Source: Candidatus Allofournierella merdigallinarum
GTDB lineage: Bacteria; Bacillota; Clostridia; Oscillospirales; Ruminococcaceae
DNA length: 39,460 bases
Assembly (NCBI GenBank): GCA_019117205.1
Contig: DXAC01000030.1
Span: 1-39,460 of the forward strand
Reading direction: 5' to 3'
Made by a program: the position numbers and the translations under genes. The notes below the pieces were generated by a model. The model had not been told where the DNA came from and searched no databases. It saw only the letters and a program-made list of their open reading frames with translations. Position 1 is the stretch's first letter. Every line of letters begins with the position of its first letter. Below, piece by piece: positions 16,139 through 23,913 of this stretch.

Positions 16139-16875
16139 AACTGGCAGGCAAAACCGACAAGGGCGGTTACCGCGCCGAGAACCAGGACAACTACCGGGCC
16201 GCCCGGCTGCCGGACGACACCGTCTGGGCCGTTGTGTGCGACGGCATGGGCGGTGCCGCCGCGGGCCGGCTGGCCAGTCAGGTGGCCACCGACGCCCTGG
16301 AAGACTGCTTCAACGCCGGCCTGCCCGGCCTGGAGCCGGGCGGGGAGGAGGCGCTGCTGGCCCGGTGCATCACCCAGGCCAACCGGGCGGTGTACGCCGA
16401 GTCGCTGAAAGACCCCACCCACCGGGGCATGGGCACCACCGCCGTCTGCGCGCTGGTGCGGCAGGGCCGGGTGCATGTGGCCCACGTGGGCGACTCCCGG
16501 GCCTACCTGTGCCGGCCGGGGGAGCTGGTGCAGCTCACCGTGGACCACACCATGGTGCAGCAGCTGGTGGAAAGCGGCCAGATCACCCGCCAGCAGGCGG
16601 CCTGCCACCCCAACAAGAACCTGATCACCAAGGCGCTGGGGGTGGAGCCCTCCATCCAGGGCGATTACACCAGCGCGCCGGTGAAAAAGGGCGATGTGAT
16701 CCTGCTTTGCACCGACGGGCTTTCCGGCGCGGTGAGCGCCGACCAGCTCCAGGACCTTTTGGAGCACACCCCTTTCTTTATCACCCCCCGCAAACTGGTG
16801 GAGCGGGCCCTGGCCGCAGGCAGCCAGGACAATGTCACCGCTGTGCTGGTAGGGGTGGAACCCACGGAGGACTGA
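16135..16875 (+). CDS. prpC: PP2C-type Ser/Thr protein phosphatase PrpC
   Basis: PrpC reverses PrkC phosphorylation. The 246-residue protein has the metal-binding PP2C motifs RAENQDNYRA, CDGMGGAAAGRLAS, HVGDSRAYL, LCTDGLSGAV and the final GSQDNVTAVLV. It is entirely cytoplasmic in prediction. It sits between rlmN and prkC, overlapping the first by four bases and separated from the second by one, the same order as in B. subtilis. Confidence 0.95.
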   Translation: MKLAGKTDKGGYRAENQDNYRAARLPDDTVWAVVCDGMGGAAAGRLASQVATDALEDCFNAGLPGLEPGGEEALLARCITQANRAVYAESLKDPTHRGMGTTAVCALVRQGRVHVAHVGDSRAYLCRPGELVQLTVDHTMVQQLVESGQITRQQAACHPNKNLITKALGVEPSIQGDYTSAPVKKGDVILLCTDGLSGAVSADQLQDLLEHTPFFITPRKLVERALAAGSQDNVTAVLVGVEPTED

Positions 16876-16876
16876 A

Positions 16877-18802
16877 ATGGATCAACTCATCGGCAAGAAA
16901 CTGGACGGCCGCTACCTGCTGGAGAGCCTGGTGGGCATGGGCGGCATGGCCAACGTGTACAAGGCGAAAGACCTGAAGACCGACGCCGTGGTGGCGGTGA
17001 AGATCCTCCGGGAGGAGTTCGCCCAGAACACCGAGCTGGTACGGCGCTTCAAAAACGAGTCCAAGGCCATCTCCATCCTGGAGCATCCGGGCATCGTCAA
17101 GGTGTTCGACGTGTCGGTCACCGACAAGCTCCAGTACATCGTGATGGAGTACATCGACGGCATCACCCTGAAAGAGTACATGAACCGCCGGGGCGGGCCT
17201 CTCACCTGGAAAGAGGTGGTCCACTTCTGTCAGCAGGTGCTGGACGCGCTGGACCACGCCCACAGCAAAGGGGTGGTCCACCGGGACATCAAGCCCCAGA
17301 ACATCATGCTGCTGGCGGACGGCCGGGTCAAGATCATGGACTTCGGCATCGCCCGCTTCTCCCGGGCGGAGTATCAGGACACCAGTGAAAAGGCCATCGG
17401 CTCGGTGCACTACATCAGCCCCGAGCAGGCCAAGGGGGACGTCACCGACGCCAAGGCGGACATCTACTCCGTGGGCGTGATGATGTACGAGATGCTCTCC
17501 GGCAAGCTGCCTTTCGAGTCGGACAGCGCCGTGTCGGTGGCCATCAAGCAGATCGCCGACACCGCCGTGCCGCTGGGCGAGGTGGCGCCGGACGTGCCCC
17601 AGGCGCTGCAGGACATCACCGCGCGGGCCATGGCGAAGGACCCGGCGCGGCGGTATCCCAGCGCCCGGGATATGCTGCGGGACCTGGAGGAGTTCAAAAA
17701 GAACCCCAGTATCCGCTTTGAGTACGAATATATGACCGAGGATTCGCCAGCGAGGTACATCGACAAGGTGATCAAACGACCCGAACAGGGCCACCCGGCC
17801 CGCAAGCGTCCGGCCCAAAGCGGCCGAAGCGGGCAGAGACCCGCCCCCGAAAACGGCCAGGGCCGCAAAAAGCCCGCCCGCAAAAAGCGCATCGGCGTGC
17901 TGCCCATCCTGGCGGGCATGGCTACCGCGTTCGCGCTGGGCAGCGCCATCCTTTGCTATTTCATCATCACCAACTCCACCAATCTGCTGTTCAGCAACCG
18001 GGAGGACGTCACCCTGCCGGACTTCACCGGTATGCAGTGGGAGACGGTGAAAGAGGAGTACTCCGGTCAGCTGTCGCTGGTGGCGGAGCAGGAGTACAAC
18101 GACCGGTATGAAGAGGGCGTCATCTACTACCAGTCGCCCCGGGGCCCCCGCACGGTGAAAGAGGGGCAAAAGGTCACCGTCAAGGTGAGCCTGGGCACCC
18201 TGTATGTGAACGTGCCGGACGTGAGCCAGTGGAAGATCGCCGACGCCGAGGAGGAGCTCAAGGATCTGGGCCTGCAGGTGCGCCGGATGATCGTGGAGGA
18301 CGAGTCCCTGGCCGAGGGCACCGTCATCCGCACCGAGCCGGCGGCGGGCGAGCGCATCGCCAGCGGCGAGACGGTGTCGGTGTATGTGAGCCAGAAGAAG
18401 ATCGACACCGAGACCACCGTGCCGCCGGTGAAAGGCATCTCGCTGGAGGACGCCCAGAAAGCCCTCACCAACAACAGCCTCATCGCCGGCGTGGTCACCG
18501 AGGCTTACAGCAGCGAGTACGCCGCCGGCGTGGTCATCGACTCCACCCCGGTGGAGGGCTCCACTGTCAAGGTGTATTCGCAGGTGGGCCTGGTGGTGTC
18601 CATCGGGCCGGAGCCCACCCCGGAGCCCACCCCCGAACCCACGCCGGAGCCCACGCCGGTCCCAACGGCGACGCCGACCCCCGCCCCAACCGCCACGCCC
18701 ACGCCGGTGGCGACCCCGATCCCCTCGCCGGACGCGGGCGATGACCAGGCCGGTGAAGACACGAACGACAGCGGCCAGACGGATCAAAACGCAGACACCT
18801 GA
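16877..18802 (+). CDS. prkC: PASTA-domain Ser/Thr protein kinase PrkC
   Basis: This membrane kinase senses peptidoglycan fragments; in B. subtilis PrkC triggers spore germination by muropeptides. The 641-residue protein has an N-terminal kinase domain with G20-V27 (GMGGMANV), Lys42, HRDIKPQN (His135, Asp137) and the DFG Asp155. A basic juxtamembrane stretch precedes one membrane segment near 338-362. Outside are three PASTA repeats (about 374-440, 441-506, 507-577). The protein ends in a Pro-Thr-Pro-rich spacer and an acidic tail (about 578-641), unusual after the last PASTA domain. Start ATG follows the prpC stop by one base. Confidence 0.95.
   Translation: MDQLIGKKLDGRYLLESLVGMGGMANVYKAKDLKTDAVVAVKILREEFAQNTELVRRFKNESKAISILEHPGIVKVFDVSVTDKLQYIVMEYIDGITLKEYMNRRGGPLTWKEVVHFCQQVLDALDHAHSKGVVHRDIKPQNIMLLADGRVKIMDFGIARFSRAEYQDTSEKAIGSVHYISPEQAKGDVTDAKADIYSVGVMMYEMLSGKLPFESDSAVSVAIKQIADTAVPLGEVAPDVPQALQDITARAMAKDPARRYPSARDMLRDLEEFKKNPSIRFEYEYMTEDSPARYIDKVIKRPEQGHPARKRPAQSGRSGQRPAPENGQGRKKPARKKRIGVLPILAGMATAFALGSAILCYFIITNSTNLLFSNREDVTLPDFTGMQWETVKEEYSGQLSLVAEQEYNDRYEEGVIYYQSPRGPRTVKEGQKVTVKVSLGTLYVNVPDVSQWKIADAEEELKDLGLQVRRMIVEDESLAEGTVIRTEPAAGERIASGETVSVYVSQKKIDTETTVPPVKGISLEDAQKALTNNSLIAGVVTEAYSSEYAAGVVIDSTPVEGSTVKVYSQVGLVVSIGPEPTPEPTPEPTPEPTPVPTATPTPAPTATPTPVATPIPSPDAGDDQAGEDTNDSGQTDQNADT
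18610..18720 (+). repeat. Short tandem repeats encoding a Pro-Thr spacer in prkC
   Basis: Repeated 12-base units of the form GAGCCCACCCCG (and variants) encode a PEPT repeat, then a PTATPTPAP-like stretch. The repeats differ mainly at third positions. They extend the outer part of the kinase beyond the PASTA domains and could vary in copy number. Confidence 0.7.
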
Positions 18803-18826
18803 GCGCCGCGCAGCAAGAGGAGTTTT

Positions 18827-19702
18827 ATGCCACAGGGATATATCACAAAGGGCATCGGCGGCTTTTACTATGTAAAAACGGAGGAGGGCCTGCTGGAGTG
18901 CAAGGCAAAGGGCATCTTCCGCAAAAAGCGCATCACCCCGGTGGCGGGGGATAAGGTGGTGGTGGAGCAGGAGGGCGGCGGCGCGGTGATCGCCGAGATC
19001 CTGCCCCGGAAAAACGTATTTATCCGCCCGCCCATCGCCAACCTGGACGTGCTGTTCATCGTGGCCAGCACCACCCAGCCCACCCCCAGCACCCTGGTGC
19101 TGGATAAGCTCAGTGCCATCGCGGTGGACAAGGGGGCCCAGCCGGTGCTTGTATTCACCAAGGCGGACCTGGCGGACACCGGGCCGCTGCTGGCGGCCTA
19201 CGACAAAAGCGGCCTGCCGGTGATCGTGACGGACCACGCCTCCGGCGAGGGGCTGGAGCAGATCAAGGGCTGGATCGCCGGCCGGCTCTGCGCGTTCTGC
19301 GGCAACTCCGGCGTGGGCAAGAGCACCCTGCTCAACGCCCTGCTGCCCCAACTGGCCCAGCAGACCGGCGAGATCAGCCAAAAACTGGGCCGGGGCCGGC
19401 ACACCACCCGGGAGGTGGAGCTCTTCGAGGCGTTCGGGGGGCTGGTGGCCGACACGCCGGGCTTTGCCAGCCTGGACACTGAAAGGGCCTGCTACATCCC
19501 CAAGGAGGACCTGCAATACGCCTTTCCGGAGTTTGCCCCCTACATCCCCCGGTGCCGGTTCACCGGCTGCGCCCACCGGGGCGAGGCGGGCTGTGCCGTG
19601 CGTGCGGCGGTGGAGGCGGGCCGGATCAGCCCCACCCGCTACGAGAGCTACGCCGCCATGTACGACGAGGTCAAGGATATCAAAGACTGGCAGCTGCGCT
19701 GA
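18827..19702 (+). CDS. rsgA: Ribosome small-subunit GTPase RsgA
   Basis: RsgA (YloQ/YjeQ) is a circularly permuted GTPase that checks late 30S assembly. The 291-residue protein has an N-terminal OB domain (about 1-65). G motifs come in permuted order: TKAD (111-114) before the P-loop GNSGVGKST (159-167) and DTPGF (209-213), with GRGRHTTR between. The C-terminal zinc site uses Cys243, Cys248, His250 and Cys256. AAGAGGAG precedes the ATG. In B. subtilis rpe lies next; here thiN does. Confidence 0.95.
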   Translation: MPQGYITKGIGGFYYVKTEEGLLECKAKGIFRKKRITPVAGDKVVVEQEGGGAVIAEILPRKNVFIRPPIANLDVLFIVASTTQPTPSTLVLDKLSAIAVDKGAQPVLVFTKADLADTGPLLAAYDKSGLPVIVTDHASGEGLEQIKGWIAGRLCAFCGNSGVGKSTLLNALLPQLAQQTGEISQKLGRGRHTTREVELFEAFGGLVADTPGFASLDTERACYIPKEDLQYAFPEFAPYIPRCRFTGCAHRGEAGCAVRAAVEAGRISPTRYESYAAMYDEVKDIKDWQLR

Positions 19703-19721
19703 AAGCCGGCTGCGCCACACA

Positions 19722-19748
19722 GCCGGGGCCGCCGCGCCCCGGCCTTTT
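19722..19748 (+). terminator. Possible terminator between rsgA and thiN
   Basis: GCCGGGGC (19722-19729) and GCCCCGGC (19736-19743) form a stem followed by CTTTTC. It ends just before the thiN ribosome binding site, so it may attenuate rather than stop transcription. Confidence 0.4.
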
Positions 19749-19770
19749 CAGTGAGAGGGAGGATGAAGCC

Positions 19771-20391
19771 ATGCCGCGCTGTGTCATCATCGGCGCCGGG
19801 CCGGTGCGCCCACAGCAGCGGGCCCTGGTCGCGCCCGGCGACTATGTCATCGCCTGCGACGGGGGCTACCGCAACGCCCGGGCCCTGGGGGTGGTCCCGG
19901 ACCTGATCGTGGGGGATTTCGACTCGGCCCCCCGCCCCGAAAGGGGCGAGCTGGTGGTGCTGCCCGCCGAAAAGGACGACACCGACACCCACTACGCCGC
20001 CCGCCTGGCGGTGCAAAAGGGCTTCGACCGGGCGCTGCTGCTGGGTGTGCTGGGCGGCGCGCGGATGGACCACACCCTGGCCGCCGTCGCCGCCGGCCTC
20101 TGGCTGGCAAAGCAGGGGGTGGACACCACCCTGGCGGGGGAGAACACCGAGATGCGCTACGCGCTGCCCGGCCGGCCGGTGCGCCTTGCCCACGACCCGG
20201 CGGCCTACTTCTCCCTGTTCCCGCTGGAGGGGGCGGCCTCGGGCGTCTTCATCACCGGGGCAAAATATCCCCTGGAAAACGCCCGCCTGGTGCCGGACGC
20301 CACCCTGGGCGCCAGCAACGAGACGCTGGCCGGCGGGGCGCTGGTGCGGGTGGAACAGGGCAGCCTGCTGGTGGTAAAAGCGCCCAAATAG
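19771..20391 (+). CDS. thiN: Thiamine pyrophosphokinase
   Basis: The enzyme makes thiamine diphosphate from thiamine and ATP. The 206-residue protein has DGGYRNARALGVVPDLIVGDFDS (substrate and Mg binding), the EKDDTDTHYA motif and GGARMDHTLA, followed by the C-terminal beta domain. GGGAGG is at 19757-19762 before the ATG at 19771; the frame is open further upstream, but that part overlaps rsgA and does not fit the family. It sits immediately before spoVM, as in B. subtilis (yloS). Confidence 0.92.
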   Translation: MPRCVIIGAGPVRPQQRALVAPGDYVIACDGGYRNARALGVVPDLIVGDFDSAPRPERGELVVLPAEKDDTDTHYAARLAVQKGFDRALLLGVLGGARMDHTLAAVAAGLWLAKQGVDTTLAGENTEMRYALPGRPVRLAHDPAAYFSLFPLEGAASGVFITGAKYPLENARLVPDATLGASNETLAGGALVRVEQGSLLVVKAPK

Positions 20392-20421
20392 CGCTTTAAG
20401 CGAAAAACAGCGCCCGCCCGC

Positions 20422-20450
20422 GCACACTTTTCCCCCGCCGTGGATACAAT
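20422..20450 (+). promoter_or_regulatory. Sigma-E-like promoter upstream of spoVM
   Basis: GCACACT (20422-20428; 5 of 7 to KMATATT), a 14-base spacer and GATACAAT (20443-20450; close to CATACAHT) lie 41 bases before the spoVM start. spoVM is a sigma-E gene in B. subtilis. The match is by eye only. Confidence 0.45.
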
Positions 20451-20491
20451 GGGGTATCCACACAAAACCACAGAAAAAGGGGGAGTGGGCG

Positions 20492-20572
20492 GTGCAGGTC
20501 GTGGTGGTCAAGAGCCCGAAATGCCTGGTGGGTCTGCTGCGGGCATTGTTCAAGATCAAAAAAGAGGGGTAA
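20492..20572 (+). CDS. spoVM: Stage V sporulation protein M (coat anchor peptide)
   Basis: SpoVM is a 26-residue amphipathic helix that settles on the convex forespore membrane and anchors SpoIVA. This 26-codon gene (GTG start, TAA stop) encodes (M)QVVVVKSPKCLVGLLRAL and a basic, Lys-rich end. Aligned without gaps to the B. subtilis peptide it keeps Lys7, the curvature-critical Pro9, Lys10, Leu12, Gly14, Arg17 and Ala18, and has the same length. AGGGGGAG (20478-20485) stands six bases before the start. It lies directly after thiN, as in B. subtilis, and just before sipL and spoIVA. A strong terminator follows. Confidence 0.88.
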   Translation: MQVVVVKSPKCLVGLLRALFKIKKEG

Positions 20573-20583
20573 AACGCCCCGAC

Positions 20584-20637
20584 AGCAAGCGCCCGCGCAC
20601 CGGCCGCAAGGCCGGCGCGCGGGCGCTGCTTGTTTGT
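20584..20637 (+). terminator. Long GC-rich terminator after spoVM
   Basis: An outer stem (AGCAAGCGCCCGCGC with GCGCGGGCGCTGCT, one bulge pair) and an inner CCGGCC/GGCCGG stem capped by a GCAA tetraloop are followed by TGTTTGT. It separates the spoVM transcript from sipL. Confidence 0.75.
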
Positions 20638-20649
20638 CCCCCTTTCGCG

Positions 20650-20680
20650 GCATATGCCCCCGGACAGGCGAATATACATG
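20650..20680 (+). promoter_or_regulatory. Possible sigma-E-like promoter for sipL-spoIVA
   Basis: GCATATG (20650-20656; 6 of 7 to KMATATT) and TATACATG (20673-20680; core ATACA) are separated by 16 bases, slightly long for sigma-E. It lies after the spoVM terminator and about 30 bases before sipL. Confidence 0.35.
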
Positions 20681-20708
20681 TGTCAGAACGTGCGAAAGGG
20701 GCGAAAGA

Positions 20709-22226
20709 ATGGAACTCAAGGTGTTTAGAGATACCCTGACGGGCATGGGCAGCCTGTGGGAGACCAAGGCGGAGCTGCCCATTGAGACCGAGATCCTCAT
20801 CCCGGACTATCTGCCGCAGGTGTTCAAGATCGTCAAGTGCTTTATCTACCCGGTGGTGCTGCAAAAGCAGGCGGCGCCCGGGCGGCTCACGGTGGAGGGC
20901 TATCTGCGCTGCGTGGTCTATTACCAGGCGGAGGAGGACCAGAGTCTGTGCCAGACCGAACAGAAGATCCCGTTCACCCGGGCCATGGACCTGCCGGAGG
21001 GGGAGTTCCAGGGCTATGGGGTGGCGGTGAGCGGCCAGGTGGAGTATCTCAATTGCCGGGCGGTGAACCAGCGCCGGGTGGACGTGCGGGGCGCCTACGC
21101 CCTGTCCGCCCAGGTCTGCGCCCAGAGCGAACAGGAGGTCATCACCGCCCTGGCGGACTGCGGCGCCGAGCAGAAGCTGGTGCCGGTGAACAGCCTGCGG
21201 CAGGTGGCAAATCTGGATAAGCTCCTCACCGCCGAGGAGGAGCTTACCCTGCCCGGCCAGGTGCAGGCGGTCATCGACATCAGCGGGGTGGGCCAGGTGG
21301 AGGAGGTCAAGCTCATCACCGGCAAGGCGGTGGTGAAAGGCCGTATCCTGGCGGCCGTGACCTACCGCAGCCAGCCCGGCTGGCAGCTGGAAACGGTGGA
21401 GCAGGCGGTGCCCTTTAACCAGATCATCGACTTGGACAACGCCCCGGAGGACAGCGTGGCCTTTGCCGAGGTGGAGCTCATCGGCAGCACCCTCACCGCG
21501 GCGGCGGGGCAGGAGGGGGCGAGCACCCTCACCCTCACCGCCATGCTCCACCTGCGCATGGTGCGCCCGGTGGAGTGCTATGTGGTGGCCGACGCCTTTT
21601 CCACCCGCTACACCACCGACGTGACCTACAAGGCCGTGGCCTGCGAGCAGCTGGCGGAAACGCTGAACAAAACGGTGGAGGTGGCCGCCTCCGGCGCGCT
21701 GCCGGATGAGAACGCCCAGCTCATCGGCTGCCTGGTCACCCTGCACCCGCCCGAGTGGACCCAAAACGAGGGCGCCGCCGGCCTGGCGGGCCGGGGGGTG
21801 GCCCATCTGCTGTGCCTGAACAGCCTGGGGGAGATCGAGTGCTGCGACAAGGCCTTTGATTACGCCCTGCCGGACGCCTGGCCCGGCCAGGCGTCCGACT
21901 ACCGGGCCGAGTGCTGGCCCCAGGTCACCGCCGTGCAGACGGTGAAAACAGGCGGCGAGCTCACCGCGCGCATCACCTTGCGGGTGCGGGGGCTGGTCTT
22001 TCGGCGGGCCCGGGAGACGGTGGTGGACTCCATCCTCTGCCAGGCGGCGCTGGAAAACCCCGAGCCGGACGTGGCCCTGCGTATCTGCTACGCCGCGGCG
22101 GGGGAGAACGTGTTCGACATCGCAAAGCACTACCATGTGCCGCCGGCGGCCATGATGAAGCTGAATCATCTGGAGGACCTGCAGCTTGCCGCACCGGCCC
22201 GGCTGCTGGTGCCCATGACCCTTTGA
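20709..22226 (+). CDS. sipL: SipL-like coat morphogenetic protein (DUF3794 plus LysM)
   Basis: In Clostridioides difficile SipL binds SpoIVA through its LysM domain and is required for coat attachment, filling the place of SpoVID. The 505-residue protein begins MELKVFRDTLTG and has repeated DUF3794 (SPOCS) units, with phrases such as ELPIETEILIPDYLPQVFKIVKC. A C-terminal LysM domain (about 455-503) contains GENVFDIAKHYHVPPAAMMKLN. AAAGGGGCG precedes the ATG at 20709. The immediate neighbours are spoVM upstream and spoIVA 14 bases downstream, which strongly supports the coat role over the general label DUF3794-LysM protein. Confidence 0.88.
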   Translation: MELKVFRDTLTGMGSLWETKAELPIETEILIPDYLPQVFKIVKCFIYPVVLQKQAAPGRLTVEGYLRCVVYYQAEEDQSLCQTEQKIPFTRAMDLPEGEFQGYGVAVSGQVEYLNCRAVNQRRVDVRGAYALSAQVCAQSEQEVITALADCGAEQKLVPVNSLRQVANLDKLLTAEEELTLPGQVQAVIDISGVGQVEEVKLITGKAVVKGRILAAVTYRSQPGWQLETVEQAVPFNQIIDLDNAPEDSVAFAEVELIGSTLTAAAGQEGASTLTLTAMLHLRMVRPVECYVVADAFSTRYTTDVTYKAVACEQLAETLNKTVEVAASGALPDENAQLIGCLVTLHPPEWTQNEGAAGLAGRGVAHLLCLNSLGEIECCDKAFDYALPDAWPGQASDYRAECWPQVTAVQTVKTGGELTARITLRVRGLVFRRARETVVDSILCQAALENPEPDVALRICYAAAGENVFDIAKHYHVPPAAMMKLNHLEDLQLAAPARLLVPMTL

Positions 22227-22240
22227 AAGGAGGCCGGCGT

Positions 22241-23716
22241 ATGGAAAGCGCGAACATCTACAAGGACATCGCCGCCCGCACCGGCGGCGACATCTACATC
22301 GGCGTGGTGGGCCCGGTGCGTACCGGGAAAAGCACCTTTATCAAGCGGTTCATGGAGGAGCTCATCCTGCCCCGCCTTGCCGCCGAGCCCCTGCGCGCCC
22401 GGGCCCGGGACGAACTGCCCCAGTCCGCCGCGGGGCGCACCATCATGACCACCGAGCCCAAGTTCATCCCGGAAACGGCGGTGACGGTGGAGCTGGAGGG
22501 GGGCGGCAGCTTCAACGCCCGCCTCATCGACTGCGTGGGCTACATGGTGGAGGGCGCCATGGGCCACGAGGAAAACGAAAAGCCCCGCATGGTGAAGAGC
22601 CCCTGGTACGAAGAGGAGGTGCCCTTTGACGTGGCCGCCGAGACCGGCACCCGCAAGGTCATCCGGGACCACTCCACCATCGGCCTGGTCATCACCACCG
22701 ACGGCTCCATCAGTGACATTCCCCGGGAAAAGTACCAGGCCGCCGAGGCCCGGGTCATCGCCGAGCTGGAGCAGATCAAAAAGCCCTTTGTGATCCTGCT
22801 CAACTGCGTGGACCCCGCCAGCCCCGCCGCAAAGGCCCTGGCGGAAAAGATGGAGCAGGACTACGGCCGCACCGTGCTGCCGGTGAGCTGCGTGGACCTG
22901 GACGCCGAGGCCATCGACCGCATCCTGCAAAGCGTCCTCTATGAGTTCGACGTAAAGGAGATCGCCTTTGCAATGCCCCGGTGGATCACCCTGCTGGAGC
23001 CGGACCACTGGCTGCAAAGCGCGGTGTACGCCGCTGCCCAGGGCTTTGCCGCCTCGGTGGCCCAGATGAAAGACGTGGCCCGGGGCGGCTGCCGGCTGGA
23101 GTGCGAGCATCTGAAAAGCGCCCGGGTGCGCAGTATGCAGCTGGCCACCGGCAAGGTCACCCTGGAGCTGGAGCTGGAGCCGGACATCTTCTACCGGGTG
23201 CTGGGGGAGACCACGGGCCTGGAGATCTGCGACGAGGCAAGCCTGATGCCCTGCATCATCGGCCTGGCCAAGGCCAAGCGAGAATACGAGAAGATCCGCA
23301 GCGCCATCGAGCAGGTGGAGGCCACCGGCTACGGCATCGTGATGCCCACCCTGAACGAGCTGCACCTGGAGGAGCCGGAGATCGTGCGCCAGGGCGGGCG
23401 CTACGGGGTGCGCCTGCGGGCCAGCGCCCCCTCCATCCACCTGCTCAAGGCCACCATCAACACCGAGATATCCCCCATCGTGGGCTCCGAGCGGCAGAGC
23501 GAGGAGCTGGTGATGAGCCTGCTCCAGGACTTCGAGCAGGACCCTATCAAGATCTGGGAGTCCAACATCTTCGGCAAGAGCCTCCACGAGCTGGTCAACG
23601 AGGGTCTGCAGAACAAGCTGCTCCACATGCCCCAGGAGGCCCGCGCCCGGCTCCAGGAGACGCTGGAGCGGGTCATCAACGAAGGCTGCTCCGGCCTGAT
23701 CTGCATCATCCTGTGA
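22241..23716 (+). CDS. spoIVA: Stage IV sporulation protein A (coat ATPase)
   Basis: SpoIVA hydrolyses ATP to polymerise into the basement layer of the spore coat around the forespore. The 491-residue protein has nearly the length of the B. subtilis one (492). It keeps Walker A GPVRTGKST (Lys30), the sensor Thr70-Thr71 in TIMTTEPKF, and Asp97 in DCVGYMV. The extreme C-terminus GLICIIL, needed for membrane/SpoVM targeting, is intact. GAAAGGAGG precedes the ATG at 22241. It is probably co-transcribed with sipL and ends at a strong terminator. Confidence 0.97.
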   Translation: MESANIYKDIAARTGGDIYIGVVGPVRTGKSTFIKRFMEELILPRLAAEPLRARARDELPQSAAGRTIMTTEPKFIPETAVTVELEGGGSFNARLIDCVGYMVEGAMGHEENEKPRMVKSPWYEEEVPFDVAAETGTRKVIRDHSTIGLVITTDGSISDIPREKYQAAEARVIAELEQIKKPFVILLNCVDPASPAAKALAEKMEQDYGRTVLPVSCVDLDAEAIDRILQSVLYEFDVKEIAFAMPRWITLLEPDHWLQSAVYAAAQGFAASVAQMKDVARGGCRLECEHLKSARVRSMQLATGKVTLELELEPDIFYRVLGETTGLEICDEASLMPCIIGLAKAKREYEKIRSAIEQVEATGYGIVMPTLNELHLEEPEIVRQGGRYGVRLRASAPSIHLLKATINTEISPIVGSERQSEELVMSLLQDFEQDPIKIWESNIFGKSLHELVNEGLQNKLLHMPQEARARLQETLERVINEGCSGLICIIL

Positions 23717-23729
23717 GCGCTTTCCTCCC

Positions 23730-23760
23730 AAAACCGCCGCGGCCCGCCGCGGCGGTTTTT
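23730..23760 (+). terminator. Intrinsic terminator after spoIVA
   Basis: Perfect arms AAAACCGCCGCGGC and GCCGCGGCGGTTTT with a T-run, 14 bases past the spoIVA stop. Confidence 0.9.
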
Positions 23761-23793
23761 GCCGTGCTGTGCGGGCAAACTATAAAAAGCAGA

Positions 23794-23822
23794 TTGATTA
23801 TCCCGCCAGGATGTTGTAAAAT
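23794..23822 (+). promoter_or_regulatory. Sigma-A-like promoter for the dehydratase-PGT pair
   Basis: TTGATT (23794-23799), 17 bases, TAAAAT (23817-23822), in an AT-rich stretch about 90 bases before the dehydratase gene. The pair is therefore probably not simply part of the spoIVA transcript. Confidence 0.6.
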
Positions 23823-23869
23823 ATAACAAAAGAGTAAAAAGATCGAAGACTTCGAGCCGCGCAAAGGGC

Positions 23870-23889
23870 GGCCCCGGCGCACCGGGGCC
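23870..23889 (+). repeat. Leader hairpin beside the dehydratase start
   Basis: GGCCCCGG and CCGGGGCC around a CGCA loop lie just before the GGAG at 23897-23900. The stem is strong enough to affect ribosome access, but no alternative fold was worked out. Confidence 0.4.
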
Positions 23890-23913
23890 GGGGCGCGGAG
23901 CAAAGAATTGGTG

